Origin: DRQF01 sp964559135
GTDB taxonomy: Bacteria; Planctomycetota; GCA-002687715; DRQF01
Direction: 5' to 3'
DNA: 43,955 bases
Assembly (NCBI GenBank): GCA_964559135.1
Contig: CAZLGG010000025.1
Span: forward strand, 1 to 43,955
This document shows, in pieces, positions 30,920-39,308 of the stretch; position 1 is the first letter of the stretch, and each line of letters starts with the position of its first letter. The translations under genes were made by a program, and so were the position numbers. The notes below the pieces were generated by a model that was not told the origin of the DNA, did not search any database, and saw only the letters and a list, made by a program, of their open reading frames with translations.

Positions 30920-32137
30920 CTACTCCTCGTAGACATCCTGGTGTTCTTCGGGAATGTATGCATTCAGGTGGGTCAGATTCTCGGCTTCCTTGAGAAGGCC
31001 CCGCGCTACCACGAGCCGCTGGATCTGATTCGTTCCCTCGTAGATCTGGGTGATTTTCGCGTCCCGCATGAGTTTCTCGATGGGGTAGTCCCTCATGTAT
31101 CCGTATCCGCCGAAGATCTGCACGGCGTCCGTTGTGACCTCCATGGAAACATCCGTCGCATAGAGTTTGGCCTGGGCGGCGACGAGTGTCGTATTGTCCA
31201 GACCCGCATCGAGCTGGCGCGCGCAGTAGTAAACGAGTTGGCGGGCCGCCTCGGTCTTCGTGGACATGTCGGCCAACATCTGCTGGACCATCTGGAAGCT
31301 GGAGATCGATTTGCCGAATTGTTGGCGGCGCATGGCGTACACCGTGGCGAGCTCGAGTGCGCCCTGGGCGCATCCAACCCCCTGGGCCGCGACGCCCGGT
31401 CGGGCGCGGTCGAGGGTCATCATGGCATGGCGGAACCCCAGGCCCGCTCGCCCTCCCAAGAGATGGTCGTTGCCGACCTTGACGCCATCAAAGACGGTCT
31501 CGACCACTGGGACCGCCCGGATTCCCATCTTGTCCTCCACCTTGCCGATCGAGAATCCGTCCATCTCCTTCTCGACCAAGAAGGCTGAGATGCGACGGGA
31601 ACGGCTCGTCGGGTCGGTCACGGCGAACACGGTGTAGATGTCGGCGGCACCTCCGTTCGTGGTCCACTTTTTCTCCCCGTGGATACTCCACGCGCCTTCG
31701 CCATCCTTCAACGCGCGCACCTTGAGCCCTTGTGCGTCGGAACCTGCCGTTTTCTCGGAAAGACAAAACGCCACGAGCTTGCGGCCCGTGGCGATTTCGG
31801 GCAGGAATCTTCTCTTCTGCTCGTCCGTGCCTCCCACGATGATAGGGAACGAGCCCAGCGCATTGACCGCGTAAAGGACTCCGATGGCGGGGTCCGCCCG
31901 GGAGATTTCTTCCACGACGATGCAAAGATCGAGGACCGGAGTGTCGCCGGCTTGGCCACCATACTCCTCGGGAATCCAAACCCCCATCAGTCCCGCGTCG
32001 GCCAGGGCGTCCTTGATCTCCCAGGGATACTCCTGGAGTTCGTCGTATTTCTTGGAAAGAGGGCGGATCACCTTCTCGGCGATGTCGCGGGCTTTCTGCC
32101 GCCATCGAGCGTTTTCGGGCGTATCGAGTCGAGACAT
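30920..32137 (-). CDS. Acyl-CoA dehydrogenase
   Basis: A 405-residue FAD flavoprotein of fatty-acid or branched-acid oxidation that introduces the alpha,beta double bond. Landmarks are PEEYGGQAGD, CLSEKTAGSDAQGL (substrate and flavin contacts), KKWTTNGG, DRARPGVAAQGVGCAQGALE, RRQQFGKSISSFQMVQQMLADM and FGGYGYMRDYPIEKLMRDAKITQIYEGTNQIQR (last one split over about 345-378). The Glu of IYEGTNQIQR is the catalytic base position of most short- and medium-chain enzymes. AGGAG lies 7 bases before the ATG. The chain-length specificity cannot be read. An electron-transfer flavoprotein is needed but is not encoded here. It is monocistronic and convergent with fabL. Confidence 0.94.
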   Translation of the reverse strand: MSRLDTPENARWRQKARDIAEKVIRPLSKKYDELQEYPWEIKDALADAGLMGVWIPEEYGGQAGDTPVLDLCIVVEEISRADPAIGVLYAVNALGSFPIIVGGTDEQKRRFLPEIATGRKLVAFCLSEKTAGSDAQGLKVRALKDGEGAWSIHGEKKWTTNGGAADIYTVFAVTDPTSRSRRISAFLVEKEMDGFSIGKVEDKMGIRAVPVVETVFDGVKVGNDHLLGGRAGLGFRHAMMTLDRARPGVAAQGVGCAQGALELATVYAMRRQQFGKSISSFQMVQQMLADMSTKTEAARQLVYYCARQLDAGLDNTTLVAAQAKLYATDVSMEVTTDAVQIFGGYGYMRDYPIEKLMRDAKITQIYEGTNQIQRLVVARGLLKEAENLTHLNAYIPEEHQDVYEE

Positions 32138-32303
32138 GGGAGCACTCCTTGGGAGCGTGGACGTTCTCGTCCACCTGGTGTTCTCAGGCGACCGCGCGGT
32201 CGAAACCCTCTCGAGATCGTAAGAACCTCACGAGTCTCGGGGCGGAGGATTCTAAGAAGGCGGCTTGTGGGCGGAAAGGGGAGCGCGACCGGATGGTCTT
32301 TTC

Positions 32304-32340
32304 AAAAGAAAAAGGGCGCCGCGACAACGTCGCGGCGCCC
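32304..32340 (-). terminator. Rho-independent terminator
   Basis: A 12-bp perfect stem (32314-32325 with 32329-32340) with a three-base loop lies downstream of the minus-strand exported protein. Read on the minus strand it is followed by TTTTTCTTTT. It is 43 bases past the stop codon. Confidence 0.9.
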
Positions 32341-32382
32341 TGATTCAGTCACCGTCCCGAAGAAGGTGCGCGTCGAAGGCGA

Positions 32383-34725
32383 TCAGAGAATCACCCAGAG
32401 ACCCGAACCGGATTCGAGGAAGATGAGCGGGCTCACCCAAGAAACGGGCGTGTTGGCGAGGGTGAGCTCACCGACGGAATCGTTGTTGCCGGGCGACACG
32501 TAGGTGCCCTGGGCGCCGCCCAGACCGCCGAGCCCCGTGAGGTCGGTGTCCGTGCCCGCGGCCGTGAGGCTCGCGTCACCGTCCGCGCCGCCGCTGATGC
32601 CGTCGTCGGTACCCGTGATGGCGGGGAGGAAGCCCGTGTGATCGAAGACCACGGAACCGGGGGCGCCGCCCGCGGTGCCGAGGAGGTCGAAGGTCACGCT
32701 GAAGCTACCGGCGGGGTCGTTCGACGACCAGTGGATCTGGTTGTTGAACTGGCACTGCACCGTCATGTTGATGGTGTCCTCGACCACATCGTAGGTGGCG
32801 CCGCTGCCGGTGCCGCCGGGGTTGAGGTCAGAGTAGTACAACGCGGCCATCGGGTTATCGACGCCGTTGGCCACTCCGTCGAAGAACTCGGCCATGGTTT
32901 CGGTGAAGTCGCCGGAACCCTGCACGAAGGTGACGTAGCCGTTGGAGTTCAGGATCACCTGGTTGTACATGGTGCCGTAGAAGCTCACGGGAACCGTGGT
33001 CGGGACGGTCATGCTGCCGTCATCCGGAAGCGTGAAGCTCTGGACGATGGAGCCCGGGGCGGTGACGTTCACCTGGAACGTGAACGAGGCGCCGCTGGCG
33101 AAGTTCACCTGGAGATCGTGCATACCAGTGTTCGTGAACACGGGGGTGACGATCTGGAGGGCCTGAAGGTCGCGGTGTTGCGGGAAGGCGCCGGCATTCG
33201 GGATCGAGAGCGGCTGCGAAGCCGTGTCGTCCAGGATGCCCACGACGGCCGCGGGGAAGGGACCACCTTGGAGCCCAGCAGGATCGAAGATGACGGTGCC
33301 GGCACCGGTGCCGGCGGGGTCGAAGCCCGCGAAGGAGCCGGTGACCTCGATGATCTGTCCGCCGGCGGACGAGATCGAGGACACGCTGACGCCTTGGGCG
33401 TCGTCGGCGGGGGTCGGGCCCAGCGGAATGCTGGTGTAGCCCGAGTCGCCGGTGATGACGGTGGTGGTGGGGATGAACTGAACCGAGTTGCCGTTCCAGT
33501 TCAAGGTGTACTGGTTGTAGCCGCGGGGCGTGCCCAACCCGTCGTAACCCAAGAGGGTTGCCGCTGTGCCGTCGAAGTCATGCTCTTCCACCTGAGCTTC
33601 GTTGGCGAGGCCCGTCTGAACGCCCGTGCGGAGGTTCACGTCGAACGCGCCGCCCGCGATGACGGCACCGCCCGGAGTGTGACCGACGAGGCCGTTGCCG
33701 AAGTCGGTCGTCGTCGCGGGATCGAGGGTGGTCGTGTTGATGGTGAACTGGCCCTCGTTGGGATTGCCGCCCATGCCGTCGTCCGTCTCGAGGATGAGCT
33801 CGAACGTATTGGCATCGTTGCTCGCGAAGTGAGGAATGCTGCCCGCACTCGTCGTGACGGGATCGCCGTAACGAATGGTCAAGGTCGTGCCGATCTCGTC
33901 ATAGAGCACCCCGTCGGTGGCAGCGTTGCCCGACGGCGACCAGTCGCACATGCCGAGGAAGATGGCGGGTTCGGCGTTGACGGCACCGACGTCGTCGTTC
34001 GTGAAACCGAGTAGGGGAACAGTCGTTTGAGCGGCGAAGTTGACGAAGCCGTTGCCGTTGATCCAGATGTCGGAGTAAGCGACGCCGTGGAAGTTGAAGA
34101 CGTGACCCACGACCAGCGGGATATTGACGCTGCCGTCGTCGCCCGTGAGAGCGATGAACTGCTGACCGATGTTGAAGTTGGCATCACCCGCCTGGGTGTT
34201 GTCGAAGAAGAAAGGAGGCAAGGTGGGCTCTTGGATGATGCCCTGGAAGGCGAGGTGAACCCCATTGAAGGCCGTGCCCGCGGAGTAGGCGAGCAAGAAC
34301 GTGGGAGGTGTGCCGAGCACCGCGTTCCCATTGTCGGTGGCGAAGAAGGGGTCCGTGACCGGGTTCACGGTGAGGCCGACGCCATCACCCACCAACGTCA
34401 CGTTGCTGACGGGGGGAGGGGTCGGGCTGCCAATGTCGACGCTGCCGCCCCAGGGGGTGGCCACCACGGCGCCGGTGGGATCGACCAAGCTGGTCATGAG
34501 GATGACGCCGACCTGCGGGTTGGCGCCCGAGGTGATCTCGATCGCCAAATTGCCGGGGAGGCCGACGTTGACGTTGTGACCCGCGGGGTCCGCCACGTCC
34601 GGCGAGTTGCCGTTGATGGTGAGGGCCGCGTTGGGGCCGTCGGTGTCGAACTGAGCGGAAAGGGTTCCGCTGAGCGCGACGGCGACGACGGCCGCTGTGA
34701 GTGCAAACTTGAATCCAGGCTTCAT
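32383..34725 (-). CDS. Large exported beta-rich protein with two FYG/SNG-type domains
   Basis: A 780-residue secreted protein. The signal peptide is MKPGFKFALTAAVVAVALSG with cleavage near LSAQ. The mature part is acidic and rich in Gly, Asp, Thr and Asn, poor in Cys and Lys, as extracellular proteins often are. It contains the FYG-x2-Y-x5-NG-hydrophobic-x-F pattern twice: FHGVAYSDIWINGNGFVNF in the first third, FYGTMYNQVILNSNGYVTF in the last third. The two tandem 421-residue proteins at 17475-20283 have the same pattern once each. Between the two lies a segment with ISSAGGQIIEVTGSFAG typical of IPT/TIG-like Ig folds (about 430-560). No sorting tail is visible at the C-terminus (SGLWVIL). 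GGAGGA lies 8 bases before the ATG at 34725. Function is unknown; a structural or binding role at the cell surface is likely. Confidence 0.85.
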   Translation of the reverse strand: MKPGFKFALTAAVVAVALSGTLSAQFDTDGPNAALTINGNSPDVADPAGHNVNVGLPGNLAIEITSGANPQVGVILMTSLVDPTGAVVATPWGGSVDIGSPTPPPVSNVTLVGDGVGLTVNPVTDPFFATDNGNAVLGTPPTFLLAYSAGTAFNGVHLAFQGIIQEPTLPPFFFDNTQAGDANFNIGQQFIALTGDDGSVNIPLVVGHVFNFHGVAYSDIWINGNGFVNFAAQTTVPLLGFTNDDVGAVNAEPAIFLGMCDWSPSGNAATDGVLYDEIGTTLTIRYGDPVTTSAGSIPHFASNDANTFELILETDDGMGGNPNEGQFTINTTTLDPATTTDFGNGLVGHTPGGAVIAGGAFDVNLRTGVQTGLANEAQVEEHDFDGTAATLLGYDGLGTPRGYNQYTLNWNGNSVQFIPTTTVITGDSGYTSIPLGPTPADDAQGVSVSSISSAGGQIIEVTGSFAGFDPAGTGAGTVIFDPAGLQGGPFPAAVVGILDDTASQPLSIPNAGAFPQHRDLQALQIVTPVFTNTGMHDLQVNFASGASFTFQVNVTAPGSIVQSFTLPDDGSMTVPTTVPVSFYGTMYNQVILNSNGYVTFVQGSGDFTETMAEFFDGVANGVDNPMAALYYSDLNPGGTGSGATYDVVEDTINMTVQCQFNNQIHWSSNDPAGSFSVTFDLLGTAGGAPGSVVFDHTGFLPAITGTDDGISGGADGDASLTAAGTDTDLTGLGGLGGAQGTYVSPGNNDSVGELTLANTPVSWVSPLIFLESGSGLWVIL

Positions 34726-34965
34726 GTTGAAGATTCCTCCAGAGGAAAGAGTAAAGAACACGGCGAGGGACCTTGCGCCTCATGTCCACGGCCGACACGG
34801 CCGCGCCACGGGGCGGTTCGAAACTCCCCGAAGGGGTTCGAGTGTGGGTTGTCAATCAATTCTGGCAAATCGCGTTCGACTTCTTCGACGCATGGGTCCG
34901 GGTGGCCTCGGTCCCCCACGGCTCCCCGACCATGGGCCTCTTATACAGGAACGGAGCTCCAGATC

Positions 34966-34980
34966 AAACCCTTTGGGTTT
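34966..34980 (-). terminator. Short hairpin just after lipB
   Basis: AAACCC and GGGTTT flank three bases, immediately downstream of the lipB stop codon at the end of the lipoate operon. The stem is only 6 bp and on the minus strand just three T residues follow, so termination would be weak. Confidence 0.3.
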
Positions 34981-35649
34981 TTATCGCGGTCGGAGCGACG
35001 GATCGAAATCGAGCTTCCCAGCCTCCTCCCCGGCGAAGGCGCGTGCCGCCGCCCGGCCCACCGTATCCAGGCAAGCCCGTTGGTCTCCCAGAAGACTCCG
35101 CAAGTCAACCATGACCTTCGGAGAAAGGCCGCAGGGTCGGACAGATTCGAAACCGCGTCGATCCACGTCCACGTTCAAGGCCCATCCGTGGTAAGTCACC
35201 CAACTCCTTACGGCTACGCCGATGGAGGCCACTTTTCGTCCTTGGCACCAGACCCCGGTCCAGCCGGGTCGGCGCTCGCCCTTCAGGTCAAACTCTTCCA
35301 GGACTCGGATCAAGCGATCTTCGATCAGTCGCAAGTGGGCGTGGAGATCCCGCGCGCCGGGTTCGAGTTTGCGAATCCAGTAGCCCACCAGCTGTCCTGG
35401 GCCGTGCCAGGTGATTTTTCCCCCGCGGGAGGCCTGAATGACTGGGATACCGTCGTTCGGAGCATCTTCCAGGCGGCCGCTTCGGCCCACCGTATAGACC
35501 GCGGGATGCTCCAAGAGCAGCAGGTGATCGGGCTCGAAGTTTCTCGCCCGGCGCTCCACGAGTTTCAGTTGGAGCGCCAAGGCCTCCTCGTATCCCAGAC
35601 GTCCCAACCAGCAGACCTTCGTTGTCTGAGAACCGAGGTCTTCCCTCAT
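34981..35649 (-). CDS. lipB: Octanoyl-[acyl-carrier-protein]:protein N-octanoyltransferase
   Basis: A 222-residue enzyme that moves octanoyl from ACP to the lipoyl-domain lysine of E2 and other proteins. The family segments are LLLEHPAVYTVGR, RGGKITWHGPGQLVGY, GRKVASIGVAVR with the catalytic lysine, YHGWALNV, and FESVRPCG with the catalytic cysteine. The start at 35649 is chosen for homology; the frame is open further upstream inside lpdA. GAGG 11 bases upstream is a weak site. It lies 17 bases after lpdA and closes the operon that begins with lipA, which makes the pair LipB-LipA sufficient to lipoylate the E2 encoded between them. Confidence 0.93.
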   Translation of the reverse strand: MREDLGSQTTKVCWLGRLGYEEALALQLKLVERRARNFEPDHLLLLEHPAVYTVGRSGRLEDAPNDGIPVIQASRGGKITWHGPGQLVGYWIRKLEPGARDLHAHLRLIEDRLIRVLEEFDLKGERRPGWTGVWCQGRKVASIGVAVRSWVTYHGWALNVDVDRRGFESVRPCGLSPKVMVDLRSLLGDQRACLDTVGRAAARAFAGEEAGKLDFDPSLRPR

Positions 35650-35666
35650 GTCGGCACCCGCCTCGA

Positions 35667-37070
35667 TCACGGATTGAGAATGTGGATGGCCATGCCGTGG
35701 ACGGCTTCGGCGGCTTCCATCAGGCTCTCGCCCATCGTCGGATGGGGATGGACCGTCAACGCGAGATCCTCCGCGCACAACCCCGCTTCGATGGCGACGG
35801 CGGCTTCGCTGATGAGGTCGGACGCCGCATGGCCGATGATGTGGACGCCGAGAATCCGATCGTCCTCGGAGTCCGCGACGATCTTCACGAAGCCCTCCGT
35901 CTCGCCGGAGGCGAGCGCCTTGCCGAGGGCGGAGAAGGGGAAGCGGCCCACCCGCACCGAATGCCCCTTGGCCTTCGCCTCGTCCTCCGTCAGACCGACC
36001 GTCGCGATCTCCGGTGCGGTGAACACGGCGGCCGGCATGGCGCGGACGTCATAGACCTCGTCATCGCCCGCGATGACCGCCGCCGCGACCAAGCCCTCCT
36101 TGGAAGCCTTGTGCGCCAACAACGCGCCCCCCGTAACATCGCCGATGGCGAAGATGTGAGGTGTGGAGGTGCGGAGTTGCGCGTCCACGGGGATGAACCC
36201 TCGATCACCCACTCGAACACCCGCCGGCTCCAATCCCAAATCTTCAGTATTCGGTCGTCGTCCCACGGAAACGAGAACCTTGTCGCAGGCGATTTCGAGG
36301 GTCTTGCCCTTGTCGGTGGTCACCTTGACCTTGACGCCGTCGCCGTCCTCTTCGAAGCCGTCCGCGCGTGCCTTCAAGTGCACCTTGATTTTCCGCTTCT
36401 TCAGGGCACGACTGAGGGTCTTCACGATGTCTGCGTCCATCCCGGGGAGGATTTGGTCCATCATCTCCACCACCGTCACCTCGGCGCCGAAGCGATGGAG
36501 GTACATCCCGATCTCGAGACCGATGACGCCCCCTCCGATCACGCACAGGTGCTTGGGCACGGTCTCCAGATTCAAGGCTTCGGTGCTCGAGATGATCTTT
36601 GCGCCGTCGTAGGGGAAAGGAGGAATCTCCATCGATCGTGACCCGGTGGCGATGATCGCCTGCTCGAAACGGATCGTCTGGGCACCGTTCTCACCCTCCA
36701 CCCTCAGCGTGTGGGGGTCTTCGAAGCGCCCGCGGCCCTCGACGACCTCGACGCCCGCCTTCTCGAGGAGAACGCCGATACCGCCGGTGAGGCGTTGGAC
36801 GATGGAGTCCTTCCAGGCCTTCGTGCGGGACAGATCGATGCGGGGTTGGTCCGCCAGGATTCCGATGCTCTCGGCGTGTTGCATGGACTCGACGACTTTC
36901 GCCGCATGGATGAACGCCTTGGAGGGGATGCACCCCCGATTCAGGCAGACGCCCCCGACGCGGGACTTCTCGACCAGGATGGTTTTCACATTCCTTTGGG
37001 CGAGGCGAATGGCCGCGACGTATCCTCCGGGACCGGCGCCCAGGACGACGGCTTGCGTGCTCTTGGTCAT
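35667..37070 (-). CDS. lpdA: Dihydrolipoyl dehydrogenase (E3)
   Basis: A 467-residue FAD/NAD flavoprotein that reoxidises the dihydrolipoyl group of E2. It shows the FAD motif VVLGAGPGGYVAA (8-20), the redox disulfide GGVCLNRGCIPSK (Cys42, Cys47), ATGSRSMEIP, the NAD motif VIGGGVIGLEIG, the second FAD segment FAIGDVTGGALLAHKA and the interface acid-base pair HPTMGE (His443, Glu448). It has no N-terminal lipoyl domain. The ATG at 37070 starts 2 bases after the E2 stop codon, and its GGAGG ribosome site lies within the last codons of E2, so expression of the two should be tightly linked. Confidence 0.96.
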   Translation of the reverse strand: MTKSTQAVVLGAGPGGYVAAIRLAQRNVKTILVEKSRVGGVCLNRGCIPSKAFIHAAKVVESMQHAESIGILADQPRIDLSRTKAWKDSIVQRLTGGIGVLLEKAGVEVVEGRGRFEDPHTLRVEGENGAQTIRFEQAIIATGSRSMEIPPFPYDGAKIISSTEALNLETVPKHLCVIGGGVIGLEIGMYLHRFGAEVTVVEMMDQILPGMDADIVKTLSRALKKRKIKVHLKARADGFEEDGDGVKVKVTTDKGKTLEIACDKVLVSVGRRPNTEDLGLEPAGVRVGDRGFIPVDAQLRTSTPHIFAIGDVTGGALLAHKASKEGLVAAAVIAGDDEVYDVRAMPAAVFTAPEIATVGLTEDEAKAKGHSVRVGRFPFSALGKALASGETEGFVKIVADSEDDRILGVHIIGHAASDLISEAAVAIEAGLCAEDLALTVHPHPTMGESLMEAAEAVHGMAIHILNP

Positions 37071-37072
37071 GT

Positions 37073-38335
37073 TCAACCCTCCAGGAGAAGCCGGGTGGGA
37101 TCGCCGAGGAGCCGTTTCATCGTGTTCATGAATCGGGCGGCTTCCGCTCCGTCGATGATGCGGTGATCCAGAGTGATGGAGAGGTACATCATTTTGCGCA
37201 CTCGAATCTCGCCGTCGATGACGACGGGGCGGTCTTCGATACGGTACACGCCGAGGATCGCCAGTTCCGGGTGGTTGATGATCGGCGTCGCGAACAGACC
37301 GCCAATCGAACCCGCGCTGGTGATGGTGATCGTCGAGCCGTTGAGCTCCTCACGGGTGATCGATCCGTCTCGTCCGGCGGCGCTCAGACGTTGCAGTTCG
37401 CCGGCCAGCTCGAAGACGTTGCGACGGTGAGCGTTCGTGATCACCGGCACCAGGAGACCGCGGTCCGTGTCGAGAGCGACTCCGATGTGGACGTCCGAGA
37501 ACTGGAGGATCTCGCCGTTCTCCTCATCGAACCAACCGTTCAGCGTTGGGTGTTGCTTCAGGGCGGCGATGAGCGCCTTCATGATGAAGGGGAGAAACGT
37601 CACCTTGACGTCCCGTTGCGCCGCCTCTTCCTTCACGCTCTTGCGGAGCGTGTTGATGGCGGTCATGTCGACCTCTTCGACCAGGGTGAAGTGGGGGGCG
37701 CCGAAGGCGCTTTTCACCATCTGGTCGCCGATCTTCTTCCGGATACCCCGATAGGGAATATGTTCGACGGTCCCGGCCTCGCCGAGGGGCGCGGCTGACG
37801 CGACCGGCGCCGCCTCGGCTGACGTGGCGGCTGACGTCGCGGAGGGGGACGGTGTCTGGAACAGGCGGACGTCGTCTTTGGTGACGCGGCCGCGCGGCCC
37901 CGTTCCCGTCACCAGGTTGATGTCGACCCCCAAGTCGCGGGCGAGCTTTCGCGTGGCGGGAGTGGCGAGGACCTTGTCTTGGGCCTTCGCGGGCGCCGCG
38001 GGCGTCGCGGGCTGCGGTTCAGGGACCGATGCGGGTGCGGGTGCGGGGTCGGGGACCGGCGCCTTGTCGGCGGGAGCCGGCGCCGCGGCGGCAGCCCCTT
38101 CGCCGCCGATCACGACCAGCACCTCACCCACGGGCACCACCGCGCCCGGCTCCGCCAGGATCTTCTCCACGACGCCCGACGACGGCGAGGGGATTTCGAC
38201 CGTGGCCTTGTCCGTCATCACTTCGACGAGAGGCTGGTCTTCCTCGACCTGGTCTCCCACCTGGACTTTCCATTCGACGATCTCTCCCTCGGCAACGCCT
38301 TCACCGAGGTCGGGCAGTTTGAATTCAAAAGACAC
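37073..38335 (-). CDS. 2-oxo-acid dehydrogenase E2 (dihydrolipoamide acyltransferase)
   Basis: A 420-residue core protein of a pyruvate or branched-chain 2-oxo-acid dehydrogenase complex. Domains in order: one lipoyl domain (1-80) with Lys43 in MTDKATVEI, an Ala/Pro linker, the peripheral-subunit-binding domain (about 122-158, TPATRKLARDLGVDINLVTGTG), a second Ala-rich linker, and the catalytic core (about 190-420) ending in DHRIIDG with His391 and Asp395. The single lipoyl domain and the core sequence resemble Bacillus-type PDH and BCKDH E2; acetyl or branched-acyl specificity is not decided. The start is GTG at 38335 with AAGGGA 6 bases upstream; there is no ATG nearby. The last codons carry the lpdA ribosome site. 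Confidence 0.93.
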   Translation of the reverse strand: MSFEFKLPDLGEGVAEGEIVEWKVQVGDQVEEDQPLVEVMTDKATVEIPSPSSGVVEKILAEPGAVVPVGEVLVVIGGEGAAAAAPAPADKAPVPDPAPAPASVPEPQPATPAAPAKAQDKVLATPATRKLARDLGVDINLVTGTGPRGRVTKDDVRLFQTPSPSATSAATSAEAAPVASAAPLGEAGTVEHIPYRGIRKKIGDQMVKSAFGAPHFTLVEEVDMTAINTLRKSVKEEAAQRDVKVTFLPFIMKALIAALKQHPTLNGWFDEENGEILQFSDVHIGVALDTDRGLLVPVITNAHRRNVFELAGELQRLSAAGRDGSITREELNGSTITITSAGSIGGLFATPIINHPELAILGVYRIEDRPVVIDGEIRVRKMMYLSITLDHRIIDGAEAARFMNTMKRLLGDPTRLLLEG

Positions 38336-38351
38336 GGTACGTCCCTTTTTC

Positions 38352-39308
38352 TCAGAATTGGATGACTTGTTCCACGGCGGCCATGACGGCGCCGACGGTC
38401 AGACATGATTCGGGTGCGACAGTCGCCGGCAGGGGGCACGACGGCTGTGTGACTCGGAGAACGGGCGCCTCCAACCATTCGACGGCGCGTTCCACGAGAA
38501 GAGCGGCCAGACTCTCGCTCAGCCCGGCGTTCCGGGGCGCGGCCTCGGCGATGACGACGCGGCCCGTTTCCCGCGCCGCGGCGAGGAGAGTTTCTTCGTC
38601 CCAAGGAGCGAGCATGGAGGGATCCCAAAGCGCCAGCGAGATTCCCCGTTCCGAGGCGGCGTCCACGGCGGAGCATGCCGTTCCCAAGGCGTCGCCCCAG
38701 GCGATCAGAGTCGCGTCGGCACCTTCCCGCAGCCTGCGCGCTCGCCAGGGTTCCGAAATCGACGCTTCGGCGGGGAGGACGTCCATGCCATAGGCGTCGC
38801 GTGATTCCACCAGTGCCACCGGCGAGGGCGATGCGCCTGCCCAATCGATCCACGCCCGGGCTTGCGCCGACGTCGCCACCGACGCCACGATCCAGCCGGG
38901 CAACGTCGCCAAGTGATGGGCCGGGTGGGATGCCAATCCGGGCCCCGCGCCGTGGGAGGCGCCGGACGGGATGCGAACGACCATGGGGCAGGCGCGCCGA
39001 CCCGAGCTCTCCCACCCCACGCGCCCCGCGCGGGCGAGCGTGGGAAGGGCCTCCAGGATCTCCTCGCCCAGGGGCATTTCGACGATGGGACGCTTGCCGG
39101 CGAGGCCGAGCCCCAGGGCGAGGGCGGCGCGAGCCGCGGCTCCGGCGGGCACGTCGATCACGCGCTCATCGTCGAAGTGGTTCGCGAGATCCCGGGTGAG
39201 ACCGAACGGCCCCCCTCGTTCCGCATCGGCGGTGAGGAGGACGGTCTCCGGGGCCTGCTCGAAGACCTTGCCGAGGGCCTCTTGAACGGCTCGTCCGAGA
39301 GTCGTCAT
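38352..39308 (-). CDS. Divergent E1-beta-like subunit (transketolase family), catalytic residues apparently lost
   Basis: A 318-residue protein that aligns over its length to the beta subunit of 2-oxo-acid dehydrogenase E1: LGRAVQEALGKVFEQ, VIDVPxxAAARAALALGLGLAGKRPIVE, a CPMVVRIP strand, TLPGWIVASVAT, and a C-terminal half with ATLIAWGDALG and ESCLTVGAVMAAVE. The glutamate that activates thiamine diphosphate, within the canonical DTP-x-[AS]-E-x-G motif, is Ala57 here (DVPAGAAA, 52-59). The canonical QF-x-DF-x3-ALDQ reads MPLGEEILEALPT, and the HSQ motif is not found in order. It is probably a catalytically silent or re-purposed subunit. The ATG overlaps the TGA of the alpha gene (ATGA), with GGAGGA upstream. 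E2 follows after 16 bases. Confidence 0.82.
   Translation of the reverse strand: MTTLGRAVQEALGKVFEQAPETVLLTADAERGGPFGLTRDLANHFDDERVIDVPAGAAARAALALGLGLAGKRPIVEMPLGEEILEALPTLARAGRVGWESSGRRACPMVVRIPSGASHGAGPGLASHPAHHLATLPGWIVASVATSAQARAWIDWAGASPSPVALVESRDAYGMDVLPAEASISEPWRARRLREGADATLIAWGDALGTACSAVDAASERGISLALWDPSMLAPWDEETLLAAARETGRVVIAEAAPRNAGLSESLAALLVERAVEWLEAPVLRVTQPSCPLPATVAPESCLTVGAVMAAVEQVIQF

Noticed and set aside
34027..36054. 675-codon plus-strand open frame across the exported protein, gap and lipB
   Set aside because: It is antisense to two well supported minus-strand genes and has no recognisable domain.
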